From Liolophura sinensis (lineage: Eukaryota > Mollusca > Polyplacophora > Chitonida > Chitonidae), in NCBI RefSeq assembly GCF_032854445.1, contig NC_088295.1, positions 88,307,836 through 88,371,835 on the forward strand: a stretch of 64,000 bases of DNA, read 5' to 3'. The translations under genes were made by a program, and so were the position numbers. Positions within the stretch are counted from its first letter, which is position 1; the number at the start of each line of letters is the position of its first letter. The notes under the pieces are model-generated. The model searched no databases. It was not told the DNA's origin and saw nothing but the letters and a program-made list of their open reading frames with translations. Below are positions 61,601-64,000 of this stretch, piece after piece.

Positions 61601-63631
61601 ATGCCTGTCAGACTTTTACCTGTTCCCCCTCCCCCACAAAAGTTAACCCATAGCTTAGGAAAAACTAATAAAAAATTGGCAGTGAACAGTAGCCCTGTAA
61701 TTCCATGGTGTACAAAATCTCAAGTGTTGATGCGGTGAACAAAGCTGTGAACAAGCTAGTGCACTTTGCTTTGTAATTCCTTTTCTCCATCACTGAGATT
61801 AAAACCGACAATGAACATGGATGTTGTAGATTCCAATGCTCTTAGTGCTAGTCTACAGTCTTAGACTGGCACAGTCTAACCTTTGTTGACCACCCATAAT
61901 ACTGATTGTCATGTTAATGAATAGTTTTAAATTGCTCCTCTTATTTTATCGCATGGTTAACTTTTCCAGAACCATTTGGTGTCCATGACAGTGAGATTTG
62001 GTCATTAAGCTGCAGTTTATAATGATCTTTAGAATCAATACAAACGATTATGTATTCATTACCATGATCAATACAAACAATTATGTATACATTACCATGA
62101 ACAATACAAACAATTATGGATACATTACCATGAACAATACAAACAATTATGTATACATTACCATGAACAATACAAACAATTATATATACATTACCATGAA
62201 CAGTAATCTTTCTAAATGCACATACACTGAAACATAAATAAAATCAGGTTAATGCTGATCCTTACAATTGGAATACTTTGATGATGAGTTTATATACCTT
62301 GTTTGCAGTACCACCTGAGCCCCCACAGATTGAGAATGCCCGCTCTGTCATCGCAGTCATTCTGAATCAACCTACCAACATCACATGCCGGGCTAATGGC
62401 GGGAAGCCTGCCGCTACAATCACATGGCTAAAGGGTGGCCTGATGGTCACTGACCACGTGTTCACCAGTGCTGTCCCGCAGGCCGACGGGAAGAGAATGG
62501 ACGCCATCAGCAGTCTGACCATCTCCCCGAGCAAGTCAGACAGTGGCAAGCAGGTCGCCTGTCACGCGATGAACGAAGCCATGGTTGACCCATACACCAC
62601 TTCAGCCATTTTGGATGTTCAGTGTAAGTGGTTCAGATCAAATGTTATATTAAACTCTTGTAAAAATGATCTTATGCTGTTGTTGTTCATTGCAAATTAT
62701 TGATGCAAGAGACAGCTTCAAAACTTCATTAAGCTATTCATTAATGCCACACAGATTAGAAAGTGCCAAATACATGAACCGCATCAAATTTTAAGTCTAT
62801 GATGGATTAATGAGCTTTTGCTTCTACAGATACCCCTGAAATCAAGATGAAGGTAAATCTGACAAGAGCCATCCGTGAGTACCAATATGTGAGGTTCAGT
62901 TGTGACGCAATTGGGAACCCATATGAGATCACATGGAAGTGGTACCGTAATGAGGACCTTCTGGAGAATCAAACACGTAACTACATGGACATTCCCTCCA
63001 TTAGGAGAACATTCAACGGGGACACAATATCCTGTGAAGCCACCAACTCTGTGGGCAGCACCAAGAAAACCTTCCTGCTAAATGTGGAATGTAAGCTTTA
63101 TGGTCACAAGTAATGTATGGTTCAGTATCGTTACTCTGCATTGATTGGTAGCAGTTATTAGCAAGCATTGCTTAGCGTTGAGGAATGTGGTGTAATTATT
63201 AAAGTAATGGTTCCAGTGATGTACATGTAGAGAGGCTGTGTTGTTTCTGATAGCTGGTATTCTATTTTCGTACTAATTTGATTGTCAAATTTTATAAAAC
63301 ACCAGAGAAAACAAAATGAAATGAAGGATGTCAATAGATGTTTGCATGATAACTTTGTTGCTATTGTGTGTGACAGATGGCCCACAGTTTATCGGACCAC
63401 CGGAGCATGAAGCTGTGGACATTGACGACCCTGCCACTCTGAAGTGCCAGGCGGATGGTAACCCCAAACCTAGCATCATTTGGACTCGCAAAGGCTCTAA
63501 ACGTATTCTCAGTAGCTCTCCAAACTTCAAACTGCCTGCAGTCACTCAGTCTAACTTTGGGATTTACATGTGTACAGCTACCGTGATGGGATTCAATGAA
63601 ATCAGCAGGGAAATATATCTTTTGCAAAATG
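28541..63631 (+). CDS. Kirrel/Kirre/Roughest-family Ig cell-adhesion receptor, 5' part (gene-level entry)
   Basis: The coding sequence is the join of 28541-28637, 53566-53757, 61419-61541, 62309-62623, 62830-63090 and 63377-63631, giving 414 complete codons plus one base, open at the 3' end. Residues 1 to about 35 form a signal peptide. Ig1 spans about 37-137, Ig2 139-242, Ig3 244-329 and Ig4 331-414. Family marks seen are QQRF at the mature N-terminus, LQWTRNGFGLG and RYSMIGSD in Ig1, PAATITW and AMNEA in Ig2, and NSVGSTKK at the end of Ig3. Each Ig domain has its Cys pair and core Trp. Known members are type I membrane proteins with five Ig domains that bind each other and nephrin-type partners, for example in myoblast fusion, nephrocyte or podocyte junctions and synapse or axon sorting. 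Ig5, membrane segment and tail are outside the window. Nephrin/Hibris is less likely because those have more Ig domains and different Ig1 motifs. The exact paralogue cannot be named. Confidence 0.95.
33244..33264 (+). repeat. (TTTG)n microsatellite
   Basis: About four to five units of TTTG within intron 1, next to an AT-rich stretch. Confidence 0.85.
33366..33383 (+). repeat. (CT)n microsatellite
   Basis: About nine CT dinucleotides within intron 1, followed by CAACAGCAGG. Confidence 0.9.
35559..36478 (+). repeat. 45-bp minisatellite, about 19-20 copies, C-rich and G-poor
   Basis: The 45-bp unit reads ACCAACACTACACATAACAC then CACCATCCCCTACACTTCTG then TTCTC. Some copies carry an extra CCTACACATAACACCACCAT segment, giving longer composite units. 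The plus strand has about one G per unit, so the strands differ strongly in composition. Since 45 is a multiple of three, frames are open on both strands: 227 codons plus at 35556-36239 and 197 codons minus at 35519-36112, each with a 15-residue period. I see no splice sites, start context or similarity that would make either a gene. Confidence 0.97.
43131..43530 (+). mobile_element. tRNA-derived SINE, near full length
   Basis: The head resembles a tRNA promoter: an A-box-like GATGGCAGTGGAAAG, then TTGTAAGCAGTAGGTCGAAG and a B-box-like GGTTTCAGGCCC at about 43185-43200. The body ends in TATTGAGTATGGCCTAAAAC, GCCAATCAGATAAAGAAATA. This is a diverged version of a 3' tail (ATTCTTGAGTATGGCGTAAA-type) that also appears at 43690. 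I associate such tails with Meta/V-type SINEs of molluscs and brachiopods, from memory. It is inserted in intron 1 in the sense orientation. The boundaries are approximate. Confidence 0.65.
43600..43742 (+). mobile_element. SINE 3' part (central domain and tail)
   Basis: It contains GGTTTCCTCCCAACAATAGT, GCTGGCCGCTGTCATATAAG, then AAATATTCTTGAGTATGGCG and TAAAACACCAGTCATATAAA, ending in a TAAATGAATAAATA tail. This looks like the conserved central and 3' region of lophotrochozoan tRNA-derived SINEs. The tRNA-like head is missing, so this is a truncated insertion or a 5'-diverged one, about 70 bp downstream of the other copy. Confidence 0.75.
44925..45545 (+). repeat. 42-bp minisatellite, about 14 copies
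   Basis: The unit is GTGCTGAGTGGTATGGTTTA followed by AGTGAAAGTGAGCCATGGTA and CT. Variants include AGGGAAAGTG, TATGTGAAAG, GAGTCATGG and CCATGTTGCT, and several variant orders repeat. The unit is 14 codons long, so frames stay open on both strands: 222 codons plus at 44834-45502 and 191 codons minus at 44967-45542. Neither has independent support as a gene. The edges are ragged, with degenerate copies to about 45615. Confidence 0.97.
48231..48388 (+). repeat. 52-bp tandem triplicate
   Basis: Three copies start at 48231, 48283 and 48335 with GTAAGTATTTGTGCCAGTTT, then TTTAACAGTCTGTTCCCTTA and TTGCATGTACAT. They are nearly identical, indicating recent expansion. Each copy begins with the donor-like word GTAAGT. 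Confidence 0.95.
51509..51521 (+). repeat. Poly-C homopolymer (13 bases)
   Basis: An uninterrupted C run within intron 1, between CAGAAGGT and TTGCTGAGC. Confidence 0.95.
53566..53757 (+). CDS. Coding exon 2: N-terminal part of Ig1
   Basis: This exon encodes residues 33-96 plus one base, entering after TGTCTTACAG and leaving at GAATTAG followed by GTGAGA (phase 1 at both ends). It carries the first Ig1 Cys (C58), the core Trp (W69) and the most family-specific motifs: QQRF at 36-39, LQWTRNGFGLG at 67-77 and RYSMIGSDE at 87-95. These match the Kirre/Roughest/Kirrel first domain, which is the main binding domain in this family. One N-glycosylation sequon is present at N45 (NTS). The second half of Ig1 lies 7.66 kb downstream in exon 3, so the domain is split by an intron after residue 96. 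Confidence 0.95.
53797..54150 (+). repeat. 46-bp minisatellite, about 7-8 copies
   Basis: The unit is GGTAACACCTACTGCACCTT, AAGCTTGACCTGCACGGGCA, ACAACA, with CACGGG alternating with CCTGGG between copies. It starts only about 40 bp after the exon 2 donor. Nearly every copy contains CAGGTAACA, a close match to a 5' splice site. It shares the GGTAACACCTACT core with the next array, so the two are related. Confidence 0.95.
54190..54608 (+). repeat. 42-bp minisatellite, about 10 copies
   Basis: The unit is GGTAACACCTACTATACCTC, ACAGATGGAATTGAGTTTTA, CC. The first copies have ACAGGTAAC at the junction, later ones ACCGGTAAC. The unit is 14 codons, giving a 136-codon open frame (54199-54609) with a MELSFTGNTYYTSQ period that is not a gene. 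Two isolated GGTAACACCAA-type relatives follow at about 54703 and 54743. Confidence 0.95.
55560..55875 (+). repeat. 47-bp minisatellite and shortened derivatives
   Basis: The unit is CCCAAGTGCAACACGTTTGT, ACCCATCTTCAACATATCTC, GGTTAAA. It starts near 55587, 55634 and 55681. Shorter copies that keep only ACTTCAACATATCTCAGTTA follow to about 55875. The order of long and short copies suggests stepwise internal deletion. Confidence 0.93.
55980..56143 (+). mobile_element. SINE 5' half (tRNA-derived head), truncated by a minisatellite
   Basis: CCAGTTGGTTAACATGCTGG fits a tRNA A-box region and GTGAGTTCAAGTCCAGC contains a good B box (GTTCAAGTCC). The body continues CTCATGCTGGCTTCCTATCC, GGCCGTACGTGGGAAGG and TTTCCCCCCGGGC. 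I recognise this as the front half of a lophotrochozoan SINE. Where the GGTTTCCTCCCAC-type central region would be expected, the 41-bp minisatellite begins instead. The normal 3' tail is absent from both ends of the array. Confidence 0.75.
56144..59437 (+). repeat. 41-bp minisatellite, about 80 copies, with higher-order structure
   Basis: The main unit is ATGCATCCTTACCTCACCAT, GCCCTCCTGCTGCTGTACTA, G. Variants are GATCTCC, GCACTCC, GCCCCCTCCCCC (longer units), TGTTGGTATACTAG, TTACCGTG, TGTATCC and ACGCATCCTTACGTC. Variants recur in blocks: CATGATCTGCTGC occurs at 57885, 58131 and 58336 (spacing 246 = 6 x 41 and 205 = 5 x 41), and GCACTCC copies cluster at about 59157-59290. Since 41 is not a multiple of three, one frame cycles through all three peptide versions, giving several short open frames with an early stop. 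None is a gene. Confidence 0.97.
59975..60440 (+). repeat. 113-bp tandem repeat with shorter derivatives
   Basis: AGGT[AG]GGTGTCAGATAATGA begins copies at 59981, 60094 and 60207, exactly 113 bp apart. Inside each unit, CAGACATACCTGTA and AGGCATACCTGTACAGGT form a half-repeat. From 60240 to 60440 only shorter units built on TCAGACATACCTGTACAGGT remain. The last partial copy is near 60425 (AGATGGGTGTCCGATAATGA). Confidence 0.93.
61148..61258 (+). repeat. 55-bp direct duplication
   Basis: GTTAACCTCTGAAGCCAGTA, CCTAGCCTTGAGACTAAGGT, CATGAACTCTGCCCA starts at 61148 and again at 61203 with two or three differences. It lies about 160 bp before the exon 3 acceptor. Confidence 0.95.
61419..61541 (+). 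CDS. Coding exon 3: C-terminal part of Ig1
   Basis: This exon encodes residues 98-137, with codons 97 and 138 split at its two ends. The acceptor is a strong pyrimidine tract ending CCCAG and the donor is TGTGAGT. It supplies the end of Ig1: the EYNLMIVDSQIEDDAEFQCQV stretch contains the D-x-A-x-[FY]-x-C signature of the F strand (D111, C116), which pairs with C58 in exon 2. GIRSNSAQLSVL at 126-137 corresponds to the family's GIRSR-x-AKLTVL ending. A reading frame continuing past the donor to 61738 is intron read-through and is not counted. Confidence 0.95.
61542..62308 (+). other. Intron 3 (767 bp) with a 33-bp minisatellite
   Basis: It begins GTGAGTACAG and ends TTTGCAG, and divides the linker codon between Ig1 and Ig2 in phase 1. 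Apart from the 33-bp array at 62035-62205, nothing is recognised. Confidence 0.92.
62035..62205 (+). repeat. 33-bp minisatellite, about 5 copies
   Basis: The unit is ACAATTATGTATACATTACC, ATGAACAATACAA, with small changes (TATGGATAC, TATATATAC, ACGATTATG). It sits about 100 bp upstream of the exon 4 acceptor. As 33 is a multiple of three, a frame remains open across it (61998-62237). This is not coding. Confidence 0.95.
62309..62623 (+). CDS. Coding exon 4: Ig2 domain
   Basis: One exon covers the whole second Ig domain, residues 139-242, entering after TTTGCAG and leaving at a GTAAGT donor, phase 1 at both ends. PPEPPQIE at 139-146 is the linker. The Cys pair is C164 and C222 and the core Trp is W177. 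Family marks are the PAATITW stretch (171-177), DGKR (197-200) and AMNEA (224-228), close to the Kirrel-family Ig2. A glycosylation sequon lies at N161 (NIT). Local base composition is richer in G+C than the flanking introns, as expected for coding DNA. Confidence 0.96.
62624..62829 (+). other. Intron 4 (206 bp)
   Basis: A short GT-AG intron between the Ig2 and Ig3 exons, phase 1, beginning GTAAGTGG and ending CTTCTACAG. Confidence 0.94.
62830..63090 (+). CDS. Coding exon 5: Ig3 domain
   Basis: This exon encodes residues 244-329, with codons 243 and 330 split. It enters after TTCTACAG and leaves at a GTAAGC donor. The Cys pair is C267 and C311. Two Trp residues (W278 and W280) sit at the C strand, and either could be the core one. 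The end of the domain, with NSVGSTKK at 315-322, matches the N-x-VGST ending of Kirrel-family Ig3. Sequons are present at N252 (NLT) and N289 (NQT). The intron before it is only 206 bp and the one after 286 bp. Confidence 0.95.
63091..63376 (+). other. Intron 5 (286 bp)
   Basis: A short GT-AG intron between the Ig3 and Ig4 exons, phase 1, beginning GTAAGCTTTA and ending GTGTGACAG. The pyrimidine tract before the acceptor is weak. Confidence 0.93.
63377..63631 (+). CDS. Coding exon 6: Ig4 domain
   Basis: This exon encodes residues 331-414 plus the first base of codon 415, entering after GTGTGACAG and leaving at AAATG followed by GTAATT. The Cys pair is C353 and C395 and the core Trp is W365. 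NPKPSIIWTRKGS (358-370) and the TQSNFGIYMCTA stretch (386-397) are typical of the fourth domain, where the family has NPPLTLTWTKK and QADAGTYTC. The next codon begins with G after N414, fitting the family's NGPP start of Ig5. Ig5 is not in the window. Confidence 0.94.
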
Positions 63632-64000
63632 GTAATTGTTAGAATTGAGTTTAATATGTTTATACTGTTTATACAGTAAAATGCACTGAATTTAAACCAT
63701 CTTGTTGGATGGAGTGTTTAATTGTAAATGTAGTACATCCAAATTGTCTGGTGCAAGTGTTATGGATTTGTCTGATGTTTGTTTCATTGTCAAAGTTGAA
63801 TTAAAGGCCCTAAGTAAAACATGCATGAAAAGGTTTAACACTTGATTGAAAGATATATTAATCTGTTCAGGAGAAAAGTAACAATTTTATTCAACCGTTC
63901 TTTTATCTAGGGACATTTTAATAGACCATGTGTGTATTGGTGAGAGTTTCTGGTATGGCGAAAAAAAAGTTGTCTCCCCTGATTTTGTTAAAGCTGAAGG
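63632..64000 (+). other. Start of intron 6, open at the window end
   Basis: It begins GTAATTGTTA after the Ig4 exon. No exon for Ig5 is visible before base 64000, so the intron is at least 369 bp. An A run occurs at about 63961-63968. Confidence 0.85.

Noticed and set aside
61433-61738. Extended reading frame from exon 3 into intron 3
   Set aside because: It crosses a consensus donor at 61542, and the exon 4 frame joins exactly when the donor is used.
53566-63631. Nephrin/Hibris or a generic Ig-superfamily protein as alternative identity
   Set aside because: The Ig1 motifs (LQWTRNGFGLG, RYSMIGSD) and Ig2 AMNEA fit the Kirrel/Kirre/Roughest group. Nephrin-type proteins have different first domains.

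Overview
This window is eukaryotic, animal-type DNA with very low coding density. It is AT-leaning, rich in TG/CA and visibly poor in CpG. One gene can be recognised with confidence: the 5' half of a plus-strand Kirrel/Kirre/Roughest-family immunoglobulin cell-adhesion receptor, spread over six coding exons. The exons encode 414 complete codons plus one base: a signal peptide and four Ig domains. The fifth Ig domain, transmembrane segment and cytoplasmic tail must lie beyond base 64000. Three tRNA-derived SINE pieces, two ending in or containing sequence that resembles the Meta/V-SINE type I associate with molluscs and brachiopods, suggest a lophotrochozoan host. That assignment is inference from memory, not a database result.

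Layout. Positions 1-28462 hold no recognisable gene. They contain several minisatellites (24-bp units at 6.2 kb, 37-bp units at 16.3-17.2 kb), a diverged tandem duplication at 4.7-5.0 kb, a decayed retrotransposon reverse-transcriptase fragment at 12.2 kb and unique sequence. A good splice acceptor just before 28463 suggests that the exon with the start codon is not the first exon of the transcript. Part or all of this region may therefore be a 5'UTR intron. Exon 1 (28541-28637 coding) carries the start and signal peptide. Intron 1 is 24.9 kb and holds a 45-bp array (35.6-36.5 kb), a SINE cluster (43.1-43.7 kb), a 42-bp array (44.9-45.5 kb) and a 52-bp triplicate (48.2-48.4 kb). Exon 2 (53566-53757) starts Ig1. 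Intron 2 (7.66 kb) is roughly two thirds tandem repeat, dominated by about 80 copies of a 41-bp unit that begins inside a SINE. Exons 3-6 (61419-63631) complete Ig1 and encode Ig2, Ig3 and Ig4 with short introns.

All five internal introns interrupt codons in phase 1, and every junction joins in frame with canonical GT-AG ends, so the exon model is firm. I found no RNA genes, CRISPR arrays or bacterial features. The open frames over the minisatellites are products of unit lengths divisible by three, not genes. The notable observations concern repeat structure: a minisatellite that seems to have grown out of a SINE, higher-order repeats, arrays carrying splice-site-like motifs in an intron of an adhesion gene, and a strongly strand-asymmetric array. 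I did not find a convincing undescribed biological system.
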